This document shows, piece after piece, positions 44,393-55,800 of a DNA stretch of 64,000 nucleotides. The notes under the pieces are model-generated. The model ran no database searches. It saw nothing but the letters and a program-made list of their open reading frames with translations, and had not been told where the DNA came from. The DNA is taken from assembly GCA_028023455.1 (NCBI GenBank), contig JAQFVV010012403.1, forward strand, positions 1 through 64,000, read 5' to 3'. A program made the translations under genes and the position numbers. The stretch comes from Epiperipatus broadwayi (Eukaryota > Onychophora > Udeonychophora > Euonychophora > Peripatidae). Every line of letters starts with the position of its first letter. The first letter of the stretch is position 1.

Positions 44393-44985
44393 GTAACAAG
44401 ATGGGTGAAAAAGATAATGCGGTATGCGAAAGATTTGGATAAAGAATTTATATCAGTATACTTGTATAAAACGTGGAATGATTGTGTTAGGAGGATTGTT
44501 GAGTGTTATAGTGGTAAGGAATTGGATAAAAGAATAGAAGCATTAATAAAAACTGGAAGTTGGAGAGATGGAGAACTAGTATGGAGGGTAAGAAGAGTTT
44601 AAATATATATAGAAGTAAACGGAATATTGGATGTGAGTTAATTTATGGTAATAGTAAGGAAAGTAGTTTATTGTTTAAGGCTCAAACAGGATCTTTAGCA
44701 ACAAGAGAATATACATGTAAATGGAAAACTATGGATGATTTAGTGTGCAAATTGTGTAAGGAAGGTATAGAAAATATTAGGCATCTGTTGATTGAATATA
44801 AATGCTTGAAAGCAGAAAGGGTACAGATAATGAAGTTATGGGAGAATAGACATGAACAAAGTGACTATATAGAAAGTGAGTTATTAGTTTTTATGTTAGG
44901 TTAGTGAAGAGATAAGGGGGATTTAGCTATAAAGGCCATAGAGTTGACAAAGATTATGTTGTGGAAATGGGATGGGGCAGAATAG
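44393..44985 (+). pseudogene. LINE ORF2, C-terminal region with CCHC knuckle
   Basis: In the frame after the stop: VTRWVKKIMRYAKDLDKEF and YKTWNDCVRRIVECYSGKEL. A frameshift near 44575 moves on to KKSLNIYRSKRNIGCELIYG, then VCKLCKEGIENIRHLLIEYK. The zinc knuckle is C-x2-C-x8-H-x4-C in the relative at 62.1 kb; here the last Cys is Tyr (TAT for TGT), so the knuckle is damaged. A shift near 44900 separates the end AIKAIELTKIMLWKWDGAE. This domain binds nucleic acid in LINE ORF2 proteins. Confidence 0.8.
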
Positions 44986-45042
44986 GGGAAGACTTAAGAG
45001 TGGGGAATAATTGCTGAGATATTCTTGACTTCGTTTAAGGAG

Positions 45043-45128
45043 AAGCCAAATACATCGCATCGCATCGCCTGTTTACTAACAGTTAAAGCCAAATACATCG
45101 CATCGCATCGCCTGTTTACTAACAGTTA
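45043..45128 (+). repeat. Duplicated 43-bp LINE tail with CATCG repeats
   Basis: AAGCCAAATACATCGCATCG and CGCCTGTTTACTAACAGTTA occur twice in succession with an offset of 43 bp. The inner CATCGCATCGCATCG is the microsatellite-like 3' tail. The related copy at 62.4-62.55 kb also repeats its end (GAGAAGYCWCAGTGCATCAC twice), so tail duplication recurs in this family. Confidence 0.85.
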
Positions 45129-46200
45129 TGTGCTAGCATGAGATGGTTATCATGTAATTGTTATAATTATTATAAAAAACATTAAAAATCCATAGAAACA
45201 CAATTGTTAAACGTATTAATTTTCTTACATAGATGTGTAAATGTTACCAATATATTGAAGATTAATAATTTATTACGATATTATAGAAAGGCTATCATTA
45301 AAATTAAAGAGCTTTGATATTTGGATTTTTGGAAATTTCATTAATTAATCTTTTTCTGCTTTACTATAAACGAAATTTTGCAGAAAATGTAAAATACATT
45401 CAAATTAAAATAGTTCTTTCATTACGGATTCACTTATTTTGGTAATTTATACATTTTCAGAATTAAACTAATCTTATCAAAATAAATAATTAGATTATAG
45501 TTTGTTGTTAAAAACACACTTTAATAAATATTTTTCCTTTAGAAATCTTATAATTAAAATAATATCCTGATGTTATGAAATCATTTTGCAAATCAGTTCA
45601 TGTATGTTTTGCTACTATTATTAATTAAAAATTCTATCTTCACTGATTTAATACAATGATAGCATTTTCAGTGCAAGAATTTCTTATGAAGTCATTTAAT
45701 ATTATTTGTTTATTTATTTATTAAAAAATTTTTAATATTAAATTTGTCATATTTATTCATTCTTTTAATCCAAGGTCTTTATTTTATCAATAATAACCAT
45801 GACTTCACATTCTGTTAATTGTAATTGACAACTGGATTTTGTAATCTTCATATGCACATATATTTAGTTAGTGCTTTAGCCATACAACCGCTGACCCACA
45901 TCTGTTGTGGCGCTTGCATTTAAACAAATATTTGGTTCAAAGAAATAATAACAGAAAAACTGGTTAGAATAATTATAAAAGCTATTAGCAATTAACATTT
46001 AGTTAGCCATTGAAATATTTTCTAAATGCCATTTGATTTAATGTATGTTTTATTATTAATCGCATGCAACTCATTGTAGTTTTAATTTTTAAATTTAAAA
46101 ATTTGAAATCCAATTTTAGATCATAAGATAGTCATTTATATGATTCTACCCATTATATATACTCACTATACACACACACAATTTTTTACCTTCATAATAT
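45129..46200. other. AT-rich stretch, no supported genes
   Basis: No conserved motif is recognised; a short GC-richer patch at 45873-45920 is unassigned. Confidence 0.4.
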
Positions 46201-46560
46201 ATAATAACTGAAACACAGGCTTATTATATACCTGTGTCTATATATGTAATATATAGGGTATATGAGCACAGACTTTCATACAACCCACCACTCTCCACCC
46301 TATCTCATAACACTGATACACTTGAACACATATATGTTGAAAAGATAAATAATCACCAACATACGTATTTCATGTGTAGAGATGGTAATCTGGACCAACT
46401 GATGATTGCTGGTGTAGCATGAAATACGAATATTGGTGATTATTTATCTTTTCAACATATATGTGTTCAAGTGTATCAGTGTTATGAAATAGAGTGGAGA
46501 GTGTTGGGTGGTGTGAAAGTCTGTGCTCATATACTTTATAATATATAGTGAAATCAAGTA
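46201..46560. mobile_element. Head-to-head dimer of the hammerhead repeat
   Basis: The left arm (46205-46374) is the reverse complement of the right arm (46416-46555). From the outside in, both carry the CCTGTGTCTATATATG/tRNA-like end, GACTTTCATACAACCCACCA, TGATACACTTGAACACATAT, GATAAATAATCACC and CATACGTATTTCATG. The left arm stops exactly at the GAAA side of its ribozyme core, inside stem II. The 41 nt between the arms are the only copy of helix I 5' strand, CTGATGA and stem II 5' strand. The fold therefore starts within the ribozyme, as if synthesis switched strands there. Confidence 0.88.
46381..46450 (+). ncRNA. Type I hammerhead ribozyme within the foldback
   Basis: CCAA, CTGATGA (46399-46405), stem II TTGCTGGTGTAGCAT (TGCT/AGCA with a U-U mismatch at the base), GAAA (46421-46424), helix III ATACGAAT (one change from the palindrome ATACGTAT), A46432 at the cleavage position, TTGG. 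Helix I CCAA/TTGG is intact and GATGGTAATC can meet GATTATTTATC further out. The left foldback arm offers a competing pairing partner for the 3' half, which could block folding in a long transcript. Confidence 0.82.
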
Positions 46561-46862
46561 TAATGAATTAATTAGATTCTGAATCTCATTCACTATATCA
46601 TTTACTCATTTTAGCTTAAATTAGGGGTAATCCATTCTAGGCTTACAACTTAGATCAACGTTACTGCACAAACAATCATTTGAGTAGAGAAAATAAAATA
46701 ATGTTACATGAATTATATTTTAAAAGCATGGACTAAAAATTTGTACATTATTGATTTTAGAACTTCTACATTCTTTGTGAGATGATGTCCAGATATGACC
46801 CTATTTGCTATAGCAGTCTCATCAAGATTTATAAACCATTTTAAAATGCCATGTGATCATTG

Positions 46863-47185
46863 TATTTATATGTTGGACTATCCATAGATAAGTAGATGAA
46901 ATTTCTATTGACTGCTTCCTTTGGGAGAATGGCTCAGCTTAAAATTCAATATTCAAGAATCTAGGGGTCCAGGTTCGATTTCCATGCTAGTACTATTACT
47001 GATCAGGCTAGCAACACTTGAAGAAGAGAGAAGAATAATACCTGTCAAAACATTGTGCATATACTAACCTGCGTGCTATTATTAACAGTTGAATGTATTT
47101 GGAACATTTAAATAAAGTTATTTTTTTTCTAAAGACATTCAACACTCATATTACATGATGGAAATAGTCCAATATATAAATACAA
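46863..47185 (+). mobile_element. tRNA-like repeat with inverted tips, full copy
   Basis: Left tip TATTTATATGTTGGACTAT (46863-46881) and right tip ATAGTCCAATATATAAATA (47164-47182) are inverted repeats with one mismatch. Inside are CATAGATAAGTAGATG, A box-like AATGGCTCAGCTTAAAA, B box CCAGGTTCGATTTCC (46969-46983), GATCAGGCTAGCAACACTTG, TCAAAACATTGTGC and TTTAAATAAAGTT. The short inverted tips define the ends of this family. Confidence 0.85.
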
Positions 47186-47650
47186 CTAAAATACCATCAT
47201 CACAAACCTTCAGAAGACATCACATGATCATCTTTTCTTATGTTTTCTCAAGCTTTTAAAACAAATTTTCCAACCCAGTAATGATATTTTAATGGTTTAA
47301 TACTAATAATCAGACATAATGATGATTATGATAATTAAAAAATCAAAAACATGAAAATATATAGATATTAAATTTGTATAACTATACAGGCAGATTATCT
47401 TAGATAAAAAACAGTATGTGTTTTCAATTTGGGTTTATAGCTTTATAGTATAAAGGATGGTGGAGAGGGACTACATTAGATCCGATGATTCACATGTGGC
47501 TCCTCACTGATGAAACCATGAGCTTGAAACTAATATGGGTATATTGGATAGATGAGCACTGGATAGGTATATGAACAACCTTCTAGCATCTATTTATTAC
47601 TAGAGTTTGCACTAGGTGGCACTATTGTATGAAAAAATTTGCTAGATTTT
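47186..47650 (+). mobile_element. TATGGAGAGTTTT-end repeat, + copy, joined to the previous repeat
   Basis: ACATCACATGATCATCTTTT and TTCTTATG (47216-47246) also occur at 2905-2930, in front of the other copies of this family. From 47395 the block GGTTTATAGCTTTATAG, CTCACTGATGAAACCATGAG, CTTGAAACTAATATGGG, AACCTTCTAGCATCTATTTA and GCACTAGGTGGCACTATTGT follows in family order. The two repeat families therefore share a junction sequence and may be parts of one larger element. Confidence 0.6.
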
Positions 47651-48430
47651 ATAAAGTTAAGCAATCCAATATTTTTTAGTCTGTTTAAACTATATTTTAC
47701 TGGCACTAAAATGCTTCACAGGAATAACTATTTAAACTAGAAATTTCAGCAAAAAATTCTTCAAACAATTGCCTGGCCTTATTATAAGACTGCCTTATTG
47801 ATACTAACATCCGCCACATGTTTTGATTAATTTATATCAGCAAAAAAGTTTTCATTTGTTCTGCAATATTACTGTGTAAACTGTTCAATATGAAATTACC
47901 TTTTACTCTAAGTGCAATTTTAATAAATCCTCGTTTTTTTAAAAAATGGTGTATGTAATTGATTTAATCATATTATATGCAAAATAACAATTATGGTTTA
48001 ACAACATTCCCTTTAAAAAAAATTTTGTTTCACTTTAATTGATTTTTTTTATTCTATTTTTAAAATTAATGATTAAAATTGATATATGTGCATATGCAAA
48101 AAGAATTAAAAAATCAATAAAGATGAAAATTTTCTGCAAAACTATATGCAAATAAGCTTACAAAATCTAGTAATAATATTTGCTACTTTACTCAAAACAG
48201 ACATTCTAAAAAATTATGTTTGCACGATTTCTATATTATCCAACATTCTCTATTTCAGCCAATGGTATTCATTACTTTAATTAATGGTGGTTTTGATTAC
48301 AATCGAATTGGCTCTAAAATCAATAATTTTTATGTTATCATAACATATTTATGCTCATTTTAACTTTTTTGTTGAAATTTTTTTTTTAATTTTCATTGAC
48401 CAAGTGAATTAAAGTTTTATAACTTTTGAT
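47651..48430. other. AT-rich stretch, no supported genes
   Basis: No reverse transcriptase motifs were found here although a Penelope remnant begins just downstream. Confidence 0.4.
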
Positions 48431-48433
48431 TGA

Positions 48434-49157
48434 TCAATTAACAAATTCACCCATAAAAAACATCCAAACTCGAACACACCCAACTCTCATAAATTGGCTG
48501 GACTCTCTTCCTTCCTGCACAGAAATCATAAACTATGTAAATTTAAAGCTGACCGAAAAATGAACCTCACAAATTATACTAAAGATCTAGAAAAGGTTGG
48601 ATTTTCACATAACATTATATATAAAAAGATCAAGCAATTTCAAACTAAATTACAAACTGACACGGTCAAAAACAATAAACCAAGAATAATGCTTCCATAC
48701 ATACTACCATCAATTGCTAGAAAATATTATAAAATATTTTCAGAGTCCTTTGAACTAGGATTCCACACCCCACCATCAACAAACAGAATAATAAACAATA
48801 CCAAAGACAAAAATACCTTCTGATCAAATATCCCAAGCAGTTTATAGGATTTCATGCCCAACCAATGGATGTAGAGCAGCATACTATGGGGAGACCCATG
48901 CCAACATCACAACTAGAACAGCTCAACATCATTATTTGTACAGGAAAGCAATAATTAATGATGAAAACAAATCTATATTCTTTGAGCACCAAAGAACAAC
49001 TGGCCATAGGTTTGAACCCACTATAGCAAGAGCACTGTGCATGGAACGCAATGATGTGAAGCAAAAAGTCAAAGAGGCATGTTTTATTGCATATGACAGT
49101 GATGCAATAAACCGGAAAGTATCATGCTTTACAATCTCCAGAAAATGGTCATTATAA
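48434..49157 (+). pseudogene. Penelope-like element: RT end plus GIY-YIG endonuclease
   Basis: The first frame (from about 48449 to TGA 48821-48823) holds the end of the reverse transcriptase and the linker: NSHKLAGLSSFLHRNHKLCK (the thumb region with the L-x-R-x-x-x-L pattern), YTKDLEKVGFSHNIIYKKI and YYKIFSESFELGFHTPPSTN. After a frameshift near 48820 the second frame gives VYRISCPTNGCRAAYYGETH, TTRTAQHHYLYRKAI, SIFFEHQRTTGHRFEPTIAR and KEACFIAYDSDAINRK. This is a nearly complete GIY-YIG endonuclease of the Penelope type: the YYGET core, catalytic Arg in RTAQH and a conserved His-Gln/His-Glu region. The catalytic RT blocks upstream are missing. It is a 5'-truncated, once-frameshifted copy. 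Confidence 0.85.
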
Positions 49158-49364
49158 AAAAAAAAAACTTGCATAAATTTTTTTTACATAAACCACAACG
49201 TAACTTCAGTTAAAAGTAGGCTATGATTATGGAGACTCAAGATCTCTGAAAGTGCTAAAACCATATAACTTTGTAAGATTTAGACAAGCTTCACTTTTTT
49301 GTGTAAAGCGCAAGCACAATTAATTACTAATCAAAGGTGAAGTAAAAACTATTATTTTATTTCA

Positions 49365-50771
49365 TCTTTTAATATTATATTCATTTTAGTTTTGTTTGTA
49401 AAAGGTATATTAATAATTTGTCCGATTATGAAAGTGAATGAAAGTTTTTTCAAAAATAAATTTCTATTTATAATTATAAAAATATTCAATAGCAGAATAC
49501 CTAAAAAAAAGTTTGTAACAAATTAGAAAGTGCTGTGGATGTCATTGATTTCTTTCTCAATTTACAGTAGTGTAAAAGTAAAGAATTTTTTACTAAAATC
49601 TTACTATTTTTCTGAAGTAATTATAGTTTCAGCCTTTTTTTTTTACCAAAACACATTATAATATGTAAATAAATGCCAGCAAAATACTCTAAAACATTTA
49701 TTTTTATTTGAAATTCAAATAAAGAACTTGGGGCATTGTAAATTATTGATAGGTGTCAAAATTGTTGTTAGTGTTGGTTTCTTTTTCTATTCACGTTTGT
49801 GTAAAAGTAAATAATTTTTTGCTAAAATCTTGCTATTTTCTAAAATAATTATAGTTTCAGCATATTTTATAAGAATAATGTATAATATGTATGAAAAATA
49901 ATAAAATCATTCTAAAACATATATTTTCATTTTGAAAATCAAAACAAAGACATTGGAGCAGTAAAAATTATTGACAGGCACTCTTTTGTTCAAAATGAGA
50001 ACCAACTAATCAGCTTCTAGGAAAGCCTGCCTTTTCCCATTGATGAACCTTCAATATCAATTTTATTGATTTTTTTTACTTGTAAAATTATTTTAGAGAG
50101 GGCAGCATCTTATGGTACTTTTTGTAAGCTTTAAAATAAGCATAAAAACACTATCATAGCTCAAAAATTGATGGTTTCTGATCAACTTGAAGTCGTGAAT
50201 GTCCTGATGCTAGAATTTCTCAGAAAAGGTTAAAGCTTAAAATGTATCATAAAATGCTGCCCTCTCTAGAATTATTTTACAAGTAAAAACAATCAATAAT
50301 ATTTAAATTTGAAGCTAGAACAATGGGAGAAGGTGGTCTTTCCAAGGTGCTGATTAGAAGTTTCTCATTTTCAACAAAAAGGACAACTTGTTAACAATTT
50401 TGATAGCTCCAAGTTTTTTTTGTTTTGATTTTCAAAATAAAAATGTTTAAAATATTTTTTAAATATTTTTTTTACATATAAATTATTTTGATAAAATATG
50501 TTTAAAATATAATTATTTTACAAAAATAGGTAAGATTTTAGTAAAAATTATTTACTTTTACATGAACATAAATTGAAAAAAAAAATCAATGATGTAGGTT
50601 GCATTTTCTTATAGGCTATGAAATGTTCATTTTAACTTTTCTGCTACAGATTATTTTTATAATTATAAATAGAAATGTATTTTTGAAAAAACTTTTATTT
50701 ACTTTAATAATCTGACAAATTATTAATTTGCTTTTTAGAAAATAAACTAAAATGAATATATTATTAAAAGA
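49365..50771. repeat. 1.4-kb foldback element with internal tandem units
   Basis: The ends TCTTTTAATATTATATTCAT (left) and its near reverse complement (right, ending TATTATTAAAAGA) are inverted repeats. Inverted similarity continues through almost the whole length: TGTAAAAGTAAA.AATTTTTT, AGAGAGGGCAGCATYTTATG and TTTTTACTTGTAAAATTATT meet partners on the other side. The centre is near 50160. The left arm additionally holds two direct units (about 49510-49745 and 49746-49985). No transposase or other coding sequence is present. It is probably a nonautonomous foldback transposon; the target duplication is not resolved. Confidence 0.85.
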
Positions 50772-52555
50772 CAAATATATTTTTACTGCTGATTTTGTAA
50801 TTGACCAATCAAAAGTTTAGAGTTTTAACACACTTGACCAACCAGATTTGATGATATTTTAAAGGTTAATGGATATGTTTAACACTTAGATTTCTGCCAT
50901 TTTAAAAATATTTTTGCTTAGAATTATTTTTTTACATCATTAATCAGCTTTTAAATTTTTCCTTTATGGTACATGACTAAAATTATTAGAGTATATAAAT
51001 CTAGGAGAATATTTAAAAAATATCTACAACATTTTCACTGCTAGAGATAGAAAAAGGAGAGCAAACTATTGATAATTAAGCTTTGACAAAGATGTCTTCC
51101 ATATAGTGTTCATTATATGCATGTCCATTGGTTGTATAAATCTTAATATAGTGAACATAGAGCTCCATTTATTTACTTTGGAAGCTGTTATTATCCCTGA
51201 TTTTACTATATATGCATGAAGTATACAGATTTGATTTTTTTTACCCAATTGTAGATTAAAAGATTTTTGTGCAGATAATAAGTTATTATTCAACTTGACT
51301 GGGCAATGATTAGATAAAAAAATAGTAAATGATCTTAAATTATTCTATTAAATATGTGCAAGAGAACACACAGATTTGTACTATTTATTAACCAGCTTAT
51401 ATAAGATTAAACTTAATATGCAAAAGATAATCTAACAAAAGTTCTTAGATATATAAACACACATATTTGTGCTATCATACTAAATGAGAATTTTTTAAAA
51501 AAAAATACTTCAGGAAAAGTTAAATTAGAAGAAAAAGTATTATAAATTAAATTAGACAGATATGGAAAATCTTAAATAAAATTAGAACAACCTTGAAAGA
51601 GTGAAAGTAAAATTAAAAAGTAATCTATACTACAGTAATAACAAAATGATTGAAAAATAATTAAATCAATAAATTGATTTTGTGGCAAAAACCACAGGAA
51701 AAAAGCAAATAAATCTATTACTTACAAAAAAAGAAATCTTGTTAAAATAAATACAAATATAAATACCATGTATAAAAGGGATTGACAGCAAAACAAATGA
51801 AAATGTAAGTGATATTCAAGAAAGCAAAAAATAAAACTGATCAATATTATTTTAAAACAAACCAGTTATACAAATAGTACTAGAGGTGAAAAATTGTTTA
51901 GTGGGTGACAAATCTTTAAATGACATATTGATAATTATTAATACAAAGAGTGATTTAAATTGGTCATAAATAAAAGAAAATGGCAAAAAAATAAATGAAT
52001 ATGTCTACATACAGATAAAACCTACATTTCCTTTTAAATAACCGCTGTAGAACAAATATCTTTTCACCCTCTCCCATCATCATCCCTTTCACATACACAT
52101 AAAAAAAGTTAAGAAGAAACTGGATAGTTCCAGACAATCAATATTAATTAGATTAGTTAAATTGGCTATGAGACAGGTATTAAAAGAAAAATCCCAAGCC
52201 AGTTTAGAGTCACTGTGCCATAAGACCTTTTTAGGTGCTTATATATTGTATCTATTAAAATTTGAGATGAGTTTCAGTATGTGGTAAAATGCCAATCATA
52301 AAATGTTTTCTTTCTTGTATGATTCTGATGGTGAATATGTTAACTTATGAAGCATTGAACTATGTTGCTATGACAATGACAATATTGATATACAAAATTG
52401 TTTATTATTAATTGTATTTTATAACATTGTGAATTGACTTTATTCAATTTAAAATGGATATGAGAATAATAAAGCATGTAGTTTGGATAAAATTATTGTT
52501 CTTTTGTTATTGTATGTATTTTCATTACTGCATTCACAATAATAAATTACAAACA
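50772..52555. other. AT-rich stretch, no supported genes
   Basis: No recognised feature. Short frames such as 51066-51293 on the - strand show no domain. Confidence 0.4.
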
Positions 52556-52805
52556 ATACAACCAAATCAAGAATTTAAGGACTCAGGTTTGAATCGCATG
52601 CTAATACTGTCACTGGTCAGGCCAGCAACACCTGAAGAAGAGGGGAGAATACTTCTTGAAACCTTGTGCATATACTAACCTGTTTTATGTGATATTACTA
52701 CCAGTTGAATCTATTTGGAATATTTAAATAAAATTAAAATTTTCCAAAGACATTCAACACACATATTAGATAATGGAAATAGTCCAATATAAAAATACAA
52801 ATACA
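52556..52805 (+). mobile_element. tRNA-like repeat with GGAAATAGTCCAA end, 5'-truncated
   Basis: It starts within the tRNA-like part (B box CTCAGGTTTGAATCGC), then CACTGGTCAGGCCAGCAA, CACCTGAAGAAGAGG, TTCTTGAAACCTTGTGC, TTTAAATAAAATT and GATAATGGAAATAGTCCAA. The A box side is missing. Confidence 0.85.
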
Positions 52806-55800
52806 ACCAAATGTCTCAAATATATATGTGAAAATATATTTCCAGTGTAATCCACTGAAAATGTATTATCAATTGTTTAATTTATGTTAGAATAAAAGAA
52901 TGATATTTGTATATAAAACATAAACATTTGTTATATGTAATAATTGTGAAATATATTTTTTTATTTGTTATTGTTGATAATGATATTTTTATTTATAGAA
53001 TGCTGGCTAGAATTTATTAAAAAGTGAATAAAAGGTATTGCTATAGTTACTCTGATGTCAATGAAAAAAGTTATAAATATGGTTGAATATAAAAAAACTC
53101 ACTTTCTCTAGTTTGGCTTCAGTAGAAGTAAATCTAAGTTCCTTTTGATTTTTTTAAAATTTATTTTTAAAAGTATATGATTATAAAATGGATAGAATGA
53201 TGTTCTGAAAGCAATAATGTTCATCTGTTGACCAGTCAGGGTCATTGAATTTGTGAGAGATGACAATTTTTTGAAAAAAGAAAATTATTTCTTAGCGTTT
53301 TGGAAGCATTGGAATATTTCATCGCTTTAAAAATGGATATTACATACTTTTCACTGATGAGATCTAAATGTTGACAACAGAAAAATGTACACAAAAATTG
53401 TGTTACTTACTGATATACTTTTAAAAGCTTGATGTAGTATTTATACATAAGATAAAAATTGGTTTGATTCCCATAGCATCATAATGGATGAAACTAGCAT
53501 CTGAATTTCTTGTAATGTTTTATAAAGTGATTACTTGATAAATAAAAAAAAATCTATATTGCATCATCATGTATATAAATTAGTGTTTGCATGCTTATAA
53601 TCTTATATAAATCAAATATATGCTGAATGAAAAGATAATTTGGGGCATTTGGAAAATATTGGAATTAACAAAATGTACTTCGAATCTTATAGCTTTATGT
53701 AATATTTCTATTTTCTCAGGAATTACAAAATATCAGATCATGGTTTAAAAAACACTAGAACTATGGTACTACTTTTGAAATGCCCACTTAAAGTCTATTA
53801 CTCAGGTCATTGGCTTATATTTATTATTTTTACTGCTATAATTTTTTTTCTTCATTTAAAATATAAAGTATTTATTGATAGAAATATGAGTACAATTTTA
53901 GGTTAAGTAGTGATTTATTTACATAGCTAAGTGTAAGGCAGTTATGTCTTCTTAAGTTTGAATTTATATCTTGCAGCAGAGTAATTATTATTTTAATTTA
54001 AAATATTCATTATTTTTATTTATTGATGATAAATAAACTTCAGGTATCTCAAAAAGATTATATTGTATTAAATATTTATTTAATTTTGTTCTCTTAAATT
54101 TGTATAAACAAATAAGTAGATTTATTTTTGTATATATATTTCAATTAACTATATTTTTATATGAAGTATAGAAAGAAGATATATCTTGAACACTTATATT
54201 TTGGAAAGTATAAGCATTCTACAACATTTTTTGTGTTACATAAACATATGTTTTTGTATTTAGTATCTAATAAATGAAGATTGAGGTAAAATCTATTTAA
54301 ATATGAAGTTAATGGCAATTGAAAACCTGTTGTTTAAAGTATAATTGGATTATATGCATATATTTTAAATGTTTTTTTCATATATATATTTGATTTTAAT
54401 TTATATCAATTTGTTAATAAATTTTGAATTAATTTAAAACCAATAAACTTGTTTGGTTGTCATTCAATTTTTCTATGCAAATTTATTGGTTAATCATATT
54501 TGGATAAGACAATATTTACTAATTGATTATACCACATAATTCATTAGAAGCAGTTATAAAATAATTCAGAAATCAAAACTACATGATGGTATGAAAGTAT
54601 AATTAAATATTTTCTTTGTACTGAATTTAATATATAATCTTACTAGGTATATCTTATACTGCAATAAATTAACTGATTTGACATTCTAAATAATTAATAA
54701 GTAATTGAAAGCTTATTGTAATTATTTTATTAATAACAATTAATAGATATATTAAGTTACAATTTATATGTAAATTGATTTGATGATTTAAAAAGGTACA
54801 AATATGATTATTATTGAAGATGAGTAAAGGTGATTGTTATTAAATGTTCACATATTATATTGAGTCAGTATACAACCACAAAGTTCATAATTTTATTCAG
54901 TTATACAGCTGGTAGTAATGATATATTTTATTCTATTACAAATTAGAATGATTGGCTTTAATTATGTTTAAAGTTCATTGGTGTGGATTGTAAATTTCAT
55001 TTAAATATTAAATTTTAATATTAATATTTGACTATATTTAATCTACCAATCTTTCATATGCTTTGACAGATGCAGTCTAAAGTTTTAATAACTTAATCTT
55101 AATAAACTGAAGAGTAATTGGATGTGATTAGTCAATTGTTGGACTAAGTATCAAATAAGAATCTATCATTTATTTTATATATTGTTATAATTGGATATTG
55201 AAAATCTTACAGTTATTTAATAGGATGATTTTATTTTATAATATATTAAGTTGGTGAAAATAGAAAGATATGTTAGGTTAATTGATTTTGCATTATTATT
55301 AAGTATTTAATCTTATTATAATTGACTTAGTTAATAAGTGTATATTAATATTAGTGAAATAGCAAGGTTGAGTTAGCAGTACTTTTAATTTATTTAATTG
55401 TAATTAGAAAGCAATTATCGAGTTATATAGCTTTTTAAATATCATTGATATTGTAAACTTGTAAGGCATATTAAGATCAACATTTTATCAACTTATGAAT
55501 TATTTCACTTAAAAAGAAATAAAGTTTGACTTTTGATACAAGTTTGTATTATTGTAAACAGTGTGTTGATTCATAAGAAACATTAAAGTTATCTTTGTAA
55601 TTCTTTGCCATTATTTTCATTCTATTATAGGCATATATTGTTATTTCTAAGAGTGATATTACTTTCTCTTTAATTTATTGCAAATAATGCTTATATTTTA
55701 GGATAGTGTAATATTTTATTTGTTTTCTATCTGTTCTAAATGCTATTGGAATTTATGATGTCATAACAAAGATTATTATCATTGTTTTATTAACTTAAGT

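Larger units (their letters stand above)
39950..45128 (+). mobile_element. Near full-length PHD/esterase non-LTR retrotransposon
   Basis: In order: 5' UTR with two 220-bp monomers, ORF1 (PHD-like finger, coiled coil, SGNH esterase), a 50-bp gap, ORF2 (APE endonuclease, reverse transcriptase, CCHC knuckle) and a 3' end with CATCG repeats. APE plus reverse transcriptase plus an esterase ORF1 points to the CR1/L2/Jockey side of LINEs. The G-F-R-S-D-R and GLRQGCPxS blocks place it in that wide group; an exact clade needs a tree. Codon use is strongly biased to G- and A-rich coding sense (few C), which gives the region a base composition unlike its neighbours. Two in-frame stops and at least four frameshifts make it non-autonomous as read. 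The 5' boundary is uncertain by tens of bases. Confidence 0.9.

Noticed and set aside
47500-47540. CACTGATGAAACCATGAGC...TTGAAAC in the TATGGAGAGTTTT repeat as a hammerhead (also - strand at 26430 and 26730)
   Set aside because: CTGATGA is present, but no stem II can pair between it and GAAA, and two of three copies lack GAAA at the needed place.
52625-52670. CACCTGAAGAAG...CTTCTTGAAAC in the GGAAATAGTCCAA repeat as a hammerhead relic
   Set aside because: AAGAAG/CTTCTT could form a stem, but the core reads CTGAAGA and not CTGATGA in all copies, and no helix I pairing was found.
53346-53390. CACTGATGAGATC...CAGAAAAATG as a hammerhead
   Set aside because: No complementary stem II, wrong spacing and no helix I.
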